A stretch of 64,000 nucleotides of DNA from Blastomussa wellsi. Taxonomy: Eukaryota; Cnidaria; Anthozoa; Scleractinia; Plerogyridae. A program made the position numbers and the translations under genes. Shown in pieces: positions 12,208 through 22,300 of this stretch. Location of the stretch: positions 3,251,364 through 3,315,363 of the forward strand of contig OX393564.1 of the NCBI GenBank assembly GCA_947652115.1, read 5' to 3'. The notes below the pieces were generated by a model. That model had not been told where the DNA came from and made no database searches. It worked only from the letters and a program-made list of their open reading frames with translations. Position 1 is the first letter of the stretch; every line of letters begins with the position of its first letter.

Positions 12208-13643
12208 GAAATACCGGTGCGATACTCAACCAACTGAGCTATGAAGTCACACATTGGATGCAGAGGATCTCAATAAACTGACCTCGCTCCCAATGTGTGG
12301 CTTCATAGATCAGTTGGTAGAGCTTCGCACCAGTGTTTGCGGAGGTCAGGCTTCTTTATTCCAATTTCTTAAATTGGAAATTCACTGCGAAGATCATCTC
12401 CCACTTTCATCTTCATCCACAGTTCACGTATGAGCTATTTCAGATACTTCATATCAATGTTTGAAAAAAAAAAAAAGAATTACAGCTCACCGTAACTTCT
12501 GGTTTTCACAGAACTGGTGTGCAAATGTAAGAAAGGATACAGCTATAGTTTCGCTGCATGACGATTCACACTCACCAACAAGATTCAGGTAACTGGCTTG
12601 TCGTTTCTAAACGACAATTTTAACAAAACAAGATGCATATGCGTGTTTAAATAAAGTTTTACTACTACTACTACTTCTTCTGACACTCTCGTCCCCAGAG
12701 GCCGCAATCCTTTTGGTCAGCACCAAGAATTGGGAGCATGCGCAGTGAACTAGTTTTGTAGTTTTCAGCCACTCATTCGCTCCCGCTACTACGTGCGCAG
12801 GCTAATGAATCGCGGACTTCCGGTTTTGGAGGCAGCCAGAAGTCGCGATTCTTGGTGCTGACCAAAAGGAGCGTGGCCTCTGGGGACGAGAATGTTTTCG
12901 TTTATGTCGTTGCCGCCTCATTCCTTATGAACTGGCAAAGTTGCATTGAATGGTGAATGCACAAGTTTACTCTGTAAAATATGGAGTTTGGAATGCCAGT
13001 GTTTTTCTAAACAATATTGCAACAATGGCATGGGCTAATTAACCAATTTGTTCGCTCCCTCGTATGCGCCTAACATCGCTGCGATTTGCTGTAGAACGTA
13101 AAAAACAACAAAGCCGGAATTACAACTCTGGCATTTCCTTTGGAAAGGCCGAGTTATTACTGAAAGAATATTAACAGAAGTATGTGTAGTGACGCCGCTA
13201 GGTACCGGAAGTTGAATTTCAATTTCAGTTTTCGTCCGTTGGATGGACCCTTTGTACTTTTAAAACCAATTGATACTCACTTTTGATGGTAAAATTGCCC
13301 TGATGTGTCGTACTGTAGCCTTCACATAAAACCCATCGAGACCTACATTCAAAGGTTGACTGTGAAAATTAATTGACCCGTAATTTCAGAGATTACGGGA
13401 ATGAGGTGGGGTGGGGGGGGGGACACAGTTTGAATGAACTCTTTATCCAATGGGATGTACAGTAGCTATAACCATTAACATTTTTTGGTGGATAGGTTTT
13501 CAGATGTTTGCATTAACAATCATTTTCACTTATACTCTTGCAGAGTTCTGGGCTCCCTGTCTAACTTGCCAGCATTCGCAGAAGCATTCCAGTGCCCTAC
13601 AAACAGCTACATGAATCCTTCTCACAAATGTCGCATTTGGTAG
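579..13643 (+). CDS. M13 zinc metallopeptidase, endothelin-converting enzyme/neprilysin-like, 17 exons, complete
   Basis: Exons: 579-1373, 1514-1573, 2148-2264, 2830-2916, 4237-4376, 4820-5042, 5980-6078, 6564-6641, 7035-7138, 8046-8104, 8363-8414, 8540-8607, 10009-10136, 10579-10644, 11940-12035, 12512-12588, 13544-13643. All introns are GT-AG and the frame stays open for 783 codons (782 aa), close to ECE-1 length. It is predicted to be a type II membrane ectoenzyme that cleaves small peptides. Residues 1-71 are a cytoplasmic tail with a dileucine (PLLSED), about 72-94 form the membrane anchor, and the rest is extracellular. Family marks visible: [12 protein letters not shown] after the anchor, DQGGLTL, NAYYNP (577-582, substrate binding), zinc motif HELSH (H618, E619, H622), GENIAD (E679 is the third zinc ligand, with D683), H744 and R750 in DSHSPTRFR, and the typical CRIW end. 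Several N-glycosylation sequons occur. A possible ATTAAA poly(A) signal lies at 13679. The natural substrate cannot be told from sequence; ECE-like versus neprilysin-like is a family-level call. Confidence 0.95.
3313..3360. repeat. Perfect 12-bp hairpin arms in intron 4 of the M13 gene
   Basis: ATCATGCCCTCC at 3313-3324 is the exact inverse of GGAGGGCATGAT at 3349-3360. No coding or known regulatory role is apparent; it is probably part of a degraded fold-back element. Confidence 0.5.
5085..5327. mobile_element. MITE family 1, copy 1 (ends CATTCTCGTCCCCAGAGG)
   Basis: About 240 bp, with terminal inverted repeats of some 35 bp that start CATTCTCGTCCCCAGAGG and end with the inverse CCTCTGGGGACGAGAATG. 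The interior also folds back (CCGGAAGTCCGTGATTC and relatives). It has no coding capacity, so it must depend on a transposase elsewhere. It lies in intron 6 of the M13 peptidase gene. Confidence 0.85.
6224..6237. repeat. Poly-C run
   Basis: An uninterrupted C tract followed by C-rich sequence, immediately upstream of a 5'-truncated SINE body. Confidence 0.8.
6260..6425 (+). mobile_element. 5'-truncated tRNA-derived SINE (same family as 39420-39641)
   Basis: The body shares long runs with the fuller copy at 39420-39641: ACACTGCGTTGTG, GCAAGACACTT, GTACCGGCGAATTTAAT and CTGGGGGTAAC. The tRNA-like head with box A and box B is missing or unrecognisable here. It lies in intron 7 of the M13 peptidase gene. 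Confidence 0.7.
6750..7002 (+). mobile_element. Probable 3' end of a LINE-type retrotransposon with (ATG)n tail
   Basis: An open stretch ending ...[15 protein letters not shown] is followed by an AT-rich 3' region, the words CGTGTTTAAATAAAG, and then a (GAT/ATG)n microsatellite at 6971-7002. The same GTGTTTAAATAAAG plus simple-repeat ending recurs near 37050 and 12645, as expected for target-primed retrotransposons with microsatellite tails. The clade is not determined. Confidence 0.45.
9065..9257. mobile_element. GC-rich fold-back MITE
   Basis: The ends pair: AGGGCCTGATTACAT at the left with ATATAATCAGGCCCT at the right. The words ACCGGGC, GGCCCGGTT and AGCCCGG are repeated several times inside both arms. 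It lies in intron 12 of the M13 gene and has no coding capacity. Confidence 0.7.
9342..9574. mobile_element. MITE family 1, copy 2
   Basis: Same terminal repeats as the element at 5085-5327 and nearly the same interior, including the GCATGCTCA segment. It lies in intron 12 of the M13 gene, close downstream of the GC-rich fold-back element. Confidence 0.85.
11340..11480 (-). repeat. Partial copy of the dispersed repeat also at 18685-18907
   Basis: Read on the minus strand it contains ACAAAGGAAATAGACAATCCAGTGAACC-type sequence followed by AATCAAAATTTC. These are the same words in the same order as at 18685-18907, 55265-55468 and 62545-62800. It lies in intron 14 of the M13 gene. Confidence 0.5.
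12060..12451. mobile_element. Palindromic element with a tRNA-like sequence on each arm
   Basis: The left arm (12060-12170) and right arm (12345-12451) are inverse copies over roughly 100 nt; for example GATGAAAGTG at the left matches CACTTTCATC at the right. Between them are two tRNA-like sequences in opposite orientation. The one at 12181-12251 on the minus strand has an A box (TAGCTCAGTTGGTTGAG), a B box (GGTTCGAATCC) and a pairing acceptor stem. The one at 12297-12355 on the plus strand keeps the A-box region but lacks the B box. It lies in intron 15 of the M13 gene. It is read as a fold-back transposon that captured a tRNA or SINE head, not as a working tRNA gene pair. Confidence 0.75.
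12633..12680 (+). mobile_element. Retrotransposon 3'-tail signature with (TAC)n
   Basis: GCGTGTTTAAATAAAG followed by a (TAC)n run. This matches the endings at 6950-7002 and 37030-37082 except for the simple-repeat unit. It directly abuts MITE family 1 copy 3. Confidence 0.4.
12684..12894. mobile_element. MITE family 1, copy 3
   Basis: The ends CACTCTCGTCCCCAGAGG and CCTCTGGGGACGAGAATG bound a 211-bp element whose middle has been rearranged relative to the other copies; the GCGCAGGCTAATGAATCG segment is unique to it. It lies in the last intron of the M13 gene. Confidence 0.8.
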
Positions 13644-13899
13644 AAGCTAGGATTTTGTTTAAAAACATAACCAACCTAATTAAAACTTTCGTCTTTGAAA
13701 ATGAGTTATGACAAGTTAGTACCTACATGTAGACCAGTCGCCATAACTCGTCAGCAAGGTACCCTTGGGTCAGGTAGTGCTTTCATGAGATCTTACATGA
13801 ATTGCTCACGTCAATTTCCATAGAAAGAGAAAACATGCAACAAGCACCAAGCATGGGAAGATGTGTAGCTGGTACAAAGGGCACAAAAACATCCCCGCC

Positions 13900-14332
13900 C
13901 CAGGGCTCAACACTAACTTTTCAACTTACTAGCCTAGTGGCTAGTGACAACTTAGATGTTACTAGCCCCCAAAAACAAATTACTAGCCCAGCGCTGAAGT
14001 TGGCTTGGTCCATTTACAGCAGAGACAGCAAGACTTGAAACCACAATGCAGGCAATTCTCTTGATTTCATAATTTAAAGAAATATTCCAGTTCCAATAAC
14101 AAAACAATAACTTTTGTGGCACATGGCCTGGTGAATGAAATTAAATGAAATTCTGACCTAGTTTCCGAGAAAACTGTTTGTCTTGCTTGAGGAAAGACAG
14201 AAACTTCTTCGGCCAATTTCATTTTGTTTACTAGCTAGCCAAAGTGGCCAGTGGAAATCGAAAACCTACTAACCAAAACTAAATTTCTACTAGTCTGTGG
14301 CTAGTTGGCTACCGTTAGTGTCGAGCCCTGCG
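13900..14332. mobile_element. hAT-like non-autonomous element 1 (CAGGGCTC ends)
   Basis: The left end CAGGGCTCAACACTAAC is matched by the right end GTTAGTGTCGAGCCCTG. The interior repeats the word ACTAGCC/CTAGTGGCTAGT many times near both ends. CAGGG-type termini are common in hAT elements (family knowledge). There is no transposase and the flanking duplication is not clean. Confidence 0.65.
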
Positions 14333-14691
14333 CCCTCACTGTACTAAGTGTGGGAAAACATTTAACACAGTCAGGAGAACAAGTGACAGTTCTGGCAAAC
14401 TAGCGTTAGCACTCGTAAATACTCTGCACGAGCAAACACATCATTGCTGAGCAACTTCAGGCACAAACACTGCCGGTTCAATCTGATCTCAGGGAGGGAA
14501 TTTCATCATAAACTGTCCCCTCCCCCCCTTTTTAATATTTTCTGGTGTGATTTTATTGTTCTAGAATTTGGCAAAAAGCTAAATTATATTACAGTGGGTC
14601 AGACTCAAATTATTATTAGTATTATCATATTTTACCAGATAGTTGTAAGATTTACATGTTCATTTGTATGAAAAGTACTTAATTAAGTGTA

Positions 14692-14719
14692 TTATTATAA
14701 TTTATTATTATTATTGTTA

Positions 14720-14764
<45 letters not shown>

Positions 14765-14776
14765 GTTGTTATTAAC
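14692..14776. repeat. (TTA/ATT)n microsatellite
   Basis: A long interrupted ATT repeat within an AT-rich stretch. The surrounding sequence from 14333 to 17050 shows no gene I can support. Confidence 0.9.
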
Positions 14777-17050
14777 ATTGGAAACAGGTCTTAAACATTG
14801 TGTTCTTTTAAAATTTCAGTCTGACTGTTATATTACATTGCTCCTGCTTCTGCTGCAGGTTGACGCTCAAGTCTTAAGAGCATTAATTTGCTATTGAATT
14901 TCCTATATTATTAATAATGATGATGATAGCTAAGAACTAGAAGAAGTTTGCTTTTCATCTTGAAGGTGGCTGTTAAGGGGGAAGACCCCTAACTACCAAA
15001 CAGTCACTATGGATAATTAATAATTAAAATTAAAATATTTCAACAGGAAGCCTACTTCACCATAAGGTGCTCTTCAGTACGGCCCTGCAAAATAAATGCT
15101 AAAAAGAAAACTAAAAGTTGAATTGACTTCTAACCATCAAATCTTGGGTTCCCTTTCAATCCTGGGATTCTTTTTTTGTCATGTTTGTTCTTTGGAGGCT
15201 GCTTTCACTTTTGGCAGTTGTGACCATATCATTTTGAAAGTCATGTGACCATGAGAACACTAAAATATTAAAAACTCGCTCATTTTACATTTTTCTCTGA
15301 TGAAACAAAAAATCAATGGATGGAGTGCATTCAAAATCTGTAGTATGGATTTATTGAAATTCAAATTCTGAAAAGTTATGATGCATTTTATGACATTATA
15401 GCTTTTTACCTAGCGAGAGAAAATCACAACAAATCCCTTCTACTGGTGTTTTTGTAGTTAGGGCTCTCTCCCCTTTAATGATGAGAAAAAGGTATAACAT
15501 AACATATAAGATTTACATATTGAATCAAAATAAAGCGATAAAACTATACAACCAGGGTACAATATTGGACGAAATTAAGTGGCATGGTTCAGCATGCCAC
15601 TCTGATACGACTATGACGGAACTTGTTTCTTTCCACTCAGTTGGTTAAAATAAATTAATGGTGCTATCAGAGTTATGTGTCTTGCATACAACATAATATG
15701 TTTTACCATAACTGCAAAAATTCATCGAAACATGATGACGTAGTATGACGCCATCACGCACACTTCAGTTGAAAACTATCAAAAACAACTTCAATCACTC
15801 AAACTGTTTACGCCCTCCGGTGCTGTTAGTTCTCAGAAATACGGGGGGGGGATCATCCAATTCGTTTTCAAGACAAACATGGATCGGGATTGAATTAACT
15901 GTGAAGGGAAATCTCCAAAGTTTGACGTGAAACTCGTTGAAGGGATCGCCAGTTTATTTTTGCCATGTTCTGCCGAGGTACAGCGAGTCCATGGACAGAA
16001 CTTTGTATTAATTCATCTGGTTTTCGAGAATTTCAGAATGGAATAAAGGTTAGTTGTTAAAATTCTGTTTCTACAGTTTGGCCTTGAGTTACTTTATGTA
16101 ATTAATTTGAAGTTTGTGGTTCTGCAAGTTTCGAAACGGTTCGCGGCGGCCTCGTGAGCCAACACCAAATTTGACAATGTGATGAAGAAATTCTTGGTCG
16201 ATTACAGGACGTACCACAACAAGCTCACATCTATTTGTTAATTTACCCCAGCCAGGGCCAAGCCAGAGGCTCATCTATAAAATGCATGACCAAGATAGAA
16301 GTTAAATGCTGTACCCAACCTACCCAGACTAAATATACTAAAATATGACCCCTTGTACCATCCCCCCCAATATTAATAGTACATACCGGTACTTGGCATT
16401 GAAGCAACCCTAACCTGAAAATAATCAGTCTCTTCAAACCTGGCCCTTGGCCAGTTGATAAGGATGGCAACTGACATGGCCCACCAGCTTGCTGGATTCG
16501 TAGCCTTGACTGACAACCTCTGATGTTCTGTGGAATTGTGGTGGCAAATTAACATCATTTAGCAACCAATTTTCTTTCATTTGCTGCAATAATCATGTAA
16601 TTTTAGTGAAACTCCAGATTTTAATACATATCCCAATCTGCTACAAAAAACCTGCTGATTCCATCCTGTACTGTTTGGAGATTCTGCATTTATGATGATG
16701 GTTTGGTGATGGGAACGCATAGTATCGTATTGTAAGGTTGAAGTAATGCCATTCGAGTGTACATTGTCATTCGTATAAAAAGCAAATGACTAACCCATAT
16801 TGCAAACAAAATCCACGTTTCTTTCTCCAATTTTTCACTTTCACAGAAATATTTCTTCATTCCCAGAGACCCTGGGAACGAGGTTGACAGTCACCTCCCT
16901 CCTTGAACGTTTACAAGTTTAGCTTGCATTTTTTAGTTCAACCAAAGTCATACGGTTATTTACCAAAAGTTCAACTTGAATTGAACACGTATAGGCGATA
17001 TTGCCAATCTTTTTGCCATTTGTGACTGTGTGTAGTCGACGTTCGATTCT
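14777..17050. other. Intergenic, no recognisable gene
   Basis: This stretch between the M13 gene and the small membrane-protein gene is AT-rich with scattered short open frames. None has splice support, a family motif or a paralogue in the window. A lone copy of GACCCTGGGAACGAGGTTG, the end of the small fold-back family found at 38935 and 40236, lies near 16867. Confidence 0.5.
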
Positions 17051-17374
17051 TTAATTGCTTTCTTTTTTCGTGAGGATCCTATTTTTTCTTAACTTCATCC
17101 ATGCTCTCCACTGAAACATTTCCCTGTACGTCTTCATTGAGAAATAAAGTGTACCAACAACAGCACAAGTTCCAAAACAGTAACCGGCGACCGTCCACAC
17201 ATCCACAAGGCGATTAACCCGCTGTACATCGGGCCATACGTCAACATCTGCCATGTTCTTAACTTTACTGGCTGCACCGCCGAGAACATTCGCGTAAGAC
17301 AATAGAATATTTCTATCCTTTTTGCCTTCTTCTTCAAGCACACCTTCGAGAAAGGTTTTGTCTTCGTCCTCCAT
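17051..17374 (-). CDS. Small single-pass membrane protein, unknown function (107 aa)
   Basis: This is an intronless frame of 107 aa, starting MEDEDKTFLEGVLEEEGKKD and ending in a lysine/arginine-rich tail (MKLRKNRILTKKESN). Residues about 62-81 form one hydrophobic helix with small residues and cysteines (AGYCFGTCAVVGTLYF). The start codon context AAAATGG matches the Kozak pattern, with A at -3 and G at +4. An acidic N-terminal half, one helix and a basic tail resemble small mitochondrial or ER membrane proteins, but I cannot name a family. It stands alone between the M13 gene and the Rab array. It could be a retrocopy or a genuine intronless gene. No poly(A) signal is obvious. Confidence 0.55.
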   Translation of the reverse strand: MEDEDKTFLEGVLEEEGKKDRNILLSYANVLGGAASKVKNMADVDVWPDVQRVNRLVDVWTVAGYCFGTCAVVGTLYFSMKTYREMFQWRAWMKLRKNRILTKKESN

Positions 17375-18046
17375 TTTGGATTAGTGCAAAATGCGAGAGA
17401 CTAGAACCGAATGTCGCGCTTGACACAACCCGGTTTGTCACGCAAGCCCGATCGTAAGTCACGCCATGAATGAGATGATCATGTTTGCTGTTTAAAGACT
17501 AAACCTACTTATTTTTCTAAAAGCTTTTTTGAGCTGTTTACTGTCTAGAGCTACACCCCATTGACACCCTTTAATGCCGACAGTCGGCCTTCTACGCACG
17601 AGCAGGGGGGAACGCCAGACTTTCTCAAAAGTCGTTCGTCGACTTGTAGGTAAGTGTAGGGTCTTTGGGAGGAACGCGTGATGAACCCAAAAAGCATCGA
17701 TCTGCGCAGGAGGCTAGTAGACAATTTGCACAGACGCTTTTACTCTTCACGTTTTTTTTAGTTTCCCTTTGCTGTACGAAAAGGGTAATTGCCTGGTAAC
17801 TGATAGAATGCAAATATTGGGTTTTAATGAAAACTGGTCTTGAGTTTTGATTGGTATGCAGGCCATGATGTAATTGCTCTTTACATTATTCCACGTCATA
17901 TCATAAGCCCAATTATGGACGCGTTTTGATTGGCTCCTTCTATGATCTATTAAAGGACACACGCAGTGCTGAGTGGAAGTTTATATTTTATTTCTTTATT
18001 ATATAAAACAGATAGACTCCAGGTTGCCGTGTATCTTTTCAGTAAT

Positions 18047-18127
18047 CGATCACAGAAGACGTCAAAACGTGGTAAGAACATCGGGGACACTTTGTTCTTA
18101 CTACATCTGACGTACGTCACAGTGATC
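18047..18127. repeat. Short fold-back sequence
   Basis: GATCACAGAAGACGTC with GTAAGAACA is mirrored by TGTTCTTAC and GACGTACGTCACAGTGATC about 50 nt further on. It is probably a small MITE; no gene is nearby. Confidence 0.45.
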
Positions 18128-18684
18128 TATTATTGAACAGACGCTTGGACAATTTGAAAATTAAAATTAACATAAAAAGACAACGTAGAGTAATTTCCAC
18201 TTGAGCGTCGAAAGTAAATCGCTTTAGCTTCGGTTTTTGTATTATTAAAAACTCTCGCCAACAAAGGGGTTTCTTTGTTACTATTGTAACCCTAGCTGCC
18301 TTGTAAATGCTCTGCTAGGGACAAGAAAACTTTTTACTGGTTTCCAGACCCTTTGAATATTGATAAGAAACGACCATCCTGGCGGACCGCGGGGCTAAAT
18401 TTCGCCGATTTCGACATAGAAATTAGAAGGTAACATAACAGCATTCCTTGAGCAGAATTCCAAAGCAGCAATAAGAGGCAACGGAGACATATGAATGAAG
18501 GTACTTAGCAAAACTCTTCTCTTGTTGGCGATTTTAATGCACGAAGTTGTTCCGGGCAATAGGGTTACCCTACCAGTGAATTTTTGCTTGCAAACCCGGG
18601 CTATCTTTAACTTAACCCTTTTGCTTGAGTAACCCTGGCACTAGGATCAGTTTACCACTTGAGTAATTTTTAATTGAGTGTCGC

Positions 18685-18907
18685 AAAACCAAAACCAGTG
18701 TAATTACTTTGGCTAATCAAAATGGACGGAGACAATCCAGTGAACCAATCAAAACTCGACCTAATTACACGTTGCTGACACAAAGCGCGGGAAAACGTAC
18801 GCGCGCGAGCCACGATTGGTTTTGGTGTTACTTCTGATTGGCTGAAAAAGTGGCGCAAGATTTTTAAACCAATCACTGAGCGTAGCAATTCAAAACCAAA
18901 GCAATTT
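18685..18907. repeat. Dispersed repeat, AAAACCAAA-type family
   Basis: It begins with AAAACCAAAACC and ends with AAAACCAAAGCAATTTT. Inside are the words TTACTTTGGCTAATCAAAA, CAATCCAGTGAACCAATC and TTTTTAAACCAATCA. The same words in the same order occur at 55265-55468, and in diverged form at 11340-11480 (inverted) and 62545-62800. It has no coding capacity and is probably a non-autonomous transposon. Confidence 0.65.
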
Positions 18908-19317
18908 TATGACTTTTTACAAAAAGCTCTTTATAAATGTTTGGTAACTTTGGCGTATTACCTCTATCTCAGCAAACCTTCCCAAAGGCCAATGAAGCAT
19001 TTCGCCCCTTCCTTCCCCTTTCTTTTTTCACATTTCTCGTTTGAGCATTGGGCCTGGCAAGACTTTGACAAGACACGATACGATACGATCAGGGTAGCTC
19101 AAACATCCCTACCGGGGCTCGTAAGCTGCTTAATGGTCTGCCGTGTGCTTTAAATCGTTCTAATCTCTAATGTCTTAGATGGTCGGTCCGCGAAATCTTT
19201 TCTAAACGACTACACAAGTTCGTTAGGCTAGGTATACCGGGGTAGAGAAACTATTTACAGTTGCAATTTTCCAAATACCTTTGTAGAACATAAGTATTTA
19301 CATTGAACGTAAAACCG

Positions 19318-22300
19318 TTACCGACTACAGCACGACTTGTGAGGCGAGCTGGATCCCTTCAAGTTTACTCTTTTCTTCTTGCCCTTCCCATTTTTTGTAT
19401 TTTCCTCTCGAACCGGCGGGCAAACTTTATTTAAAATGTCTTGTGTAAGAAAAGTAAACGCTTGTTCGATATTCTCACTTGAAAGTGCACTGGTCTCTAC
19501 GTGCCGAATGTTGTGATTGCGGGCGAGCATCTCTCCTCTTTCTCTTGTAATTTGTCTTTTTTCTTCAAGATCGCATTTGTTTGCCACCAGAATTTTCTCC
19601 ACGTCTTCGTTTGCATGCTCTTCGATTTTTCTCATCCACTTGGAGATGTTAAGAAATGATTTTTCGTTTGTGACGTCATACACCAACATGATACCCAGTG
19701 CCCCACGGTAGTAAGCTGTTGTGATAGTATGGAATCTAGTGGACAAAATGGGATGAGATCGATAAAAGGAAAAAAAGAAATGTCCTTAGTAACAGTACCC
19801 TGGGTACCAGAGGGCTTTTTTGCAGCGAAGTCGTTATCAGGGAGCGGCCAAGCCTCGCTCGTTCAATCGCGGAACCCTCTTGGACCCTTATTCCGTCGGG
19901 TTTTAAGCGGGAGATCAAAATAGTAGTTCTCAGTAACAGACGGGGAGACCATAATTCGAGGAAAACGAAAGTTGGAGCGCGCGGGCGCAACACATTACCC
20001 GTATAGCGGGAATGCAAGTTAAAGCTACGACGGATGTGGGCCACGTGGCATGTACATAAAAGACAATAAAACAATGGTTATTGACGGACGCGGGAGAAAA
20101 CGGGTAGGTTTGACGGATGCGGATGCGGAAACAGCTGGAAGATGGGATCAGCAGAGAGCGTGTTGACGAGAAAAACTGGAACATGGGAAGGACGTGCGAC
20201 GCCGCGCATAATAGTGGAAACACGATACAACCTGTTAGACACCATCGAATATTCAACACATCTACAACCTTGCCGACTGACAGAATTATCCGTGGCATGG
20301 GGAAATAACAATCTTTTAAAATATGATAGATTGTAAATTTTCAGCTCGGTGAACAAATGATAAAGATGAAATGATCAGTTATGACAAGAGCGTGGGACAA
20401 AGATTGCCTAGTTCCTATCCCCAATATTTCGCCGCGGTCAATCCGTTTCGGGTCACGTGGTCACCTTAATCAATTGACCGTGAAGGCCTGGGAGAAAGGC
20501 GTACAGGAACCAGGCACAAAGAAAAATTCTTGGTTCCCGACAGGATTCAACCCATGACCCCCAAGATTAACGGTCGGGCGCTCTAACCAACTGAGCTGCG
20601 AGAACTCTTGGTGAGTTATAATTAAGGCCATGTCCGACGCTCGTGTCATAGCTGACCATTTCATCTTTATCAATTATCTTTTACTTGCGGAAACCCCGTC
20701 TTACCTCTCTTGTCCCGCCGTATCCCAAATTTGTAGCTTGATTTTCTTTCCCCCTACAACAATAATCAAAAGTTGACAATCAAACCGATTGCTTTGGCCA
20801 CAGACGATCCAAGCTTGTACTGTGAGAGGGCCGCGTTTGAAATCACAAGAATATACGAGCCTTGCATGACAGTGAGAACAGAAATGACTTGGAGTGCGCG
20901 CAATGATAGAAACAGCAGTAAAATAGAAGGCAAGTCATGCTCATACTAAAATCTTTCGTCCATCTGGTAAAGTACTTTGACGAGGGTCTCAATCGGGGTA
21001 CCCGTTAGCGAGCCGCACAAACAGCCAAAAACTTAGCGGCGTTGGGCGTAAAAACTGGAAAAAATAACCGTTAACCGAAAAAAAAATGTCAACCACAAAA
21101 GTAGAGGCCTTAACGTAAAACAGCAGTTCTAGATCTGGCTGATGCTTTTTATCTTCAATTCGGACCATTGGTTGCACAGCAACGGAAATTAATTGTTAAC
21201 GTTACCCTTCTGTTAACCTTAACGGAAAGAAATTAACCGTTAGTCGTACAAAGAAGGATCGATATCTCCTTTGGCTAGACCTAAGGGCAACGGTATTCCA
21301 AGCTGGACGCCATCTTGAAATAAACCGACCCGAAAGTACTGGACCTAGACGTTAATTGGCCAAAACACAATAACCCCGCTGCGTCATTATCTTTATGATT
21401 TTCGCGTTCCCACTACAAATTAAAGCAGCATAGTCATAGTAAATAATCATAATCATCAGAAAATGATCGAACATTTTCTTATGATTATGTCCATCATAAG
21501 GGCGCTTATGGTTATGTTTCTGGAAGTTCCCACTAAGACAAAAGCGACATAACCGCGTTATGTTCGTGCTTATTATTATGATCCTTATGTCGCTAGTGGG
21601 AACTAGGCGTTACGACATAAACTAAACCGTGAAGCTCGCTTATGCAATGGTAGCCTGGCTTTACAATCAAAAATTGCACGTTCCTAACAAGTGTCTTCAC
21701 TCTCTCTTTCATAAAAAGACGTAAGAAGGCGAGACCTAAGGGAGAAAAACAGAATTCTTCCGGGAATCTGAAAATTTTGCCGGGAATCTCGGGAAGCTTG
21801 AGATTTTTTCGAGAATGTCTCCAAAAAATTCGGGAGGTAGTCCAAATATTCGGGACGACCTTCATTTACAAATCGTACTGCTCAGGGTTTATTAGATCAG
21901 AGTTGTGCCCCCCCCCCCCCACCCCCACCCTTCCCCGTAAGATCTAGTACGAGCTGTCTCATTCGCGGGTCAAGAAGAGAAATGGTCATAAAATCACAAC
22001 TGTCTGCAGCGTGAAAGACAACAGAAAAATCCCAGAAACTGTTTTTTTTTACTTCACACGAACTACACCTTCACTGAGGACCATCTCACCTCTCCCCACT
22101 CCCGTCAGGAGGGAAATCTATATCGGTCGCCATGGTGGCCGGCCAGGTGAAACTTATGTAACTTAGAGAATTTGGTCGTTGATGTCAAGACAATATTCAG
22201 TACTTGCTGATTTTCTTTATTCTCAAAATCTTTGTTTTTGACAATCTTCATGTCGGTGACCTTGAGAATGAAAGGCCATTTAATAATAAAGGATGTAAGT

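Noticed and set aside
12181..12251. A functional nuclear tRNA gene on the minus strand
   Set aside because: A and B boxes and an acceptor stem are visible, but the stem has a mismatch, no convincing anticodon stem-loop could be drawn, and the sequence is embedded in a palindromic element with a second broken copy. It is more likely transposon-borne.
16089..16558. Overlapping minus-strand frames as exons of a gene
   Set aside because: No splice-linked continuity, conserved motif or paralogue could be found.
20530..20612. A second functional tRNA gene
   Set aside because: Same reasoning: tRNA-like boxes lie inside 41-bp inverted repeats, the B box is degraded (GGGTTGAATCC) and the anticodon arm does not fold cleanly.
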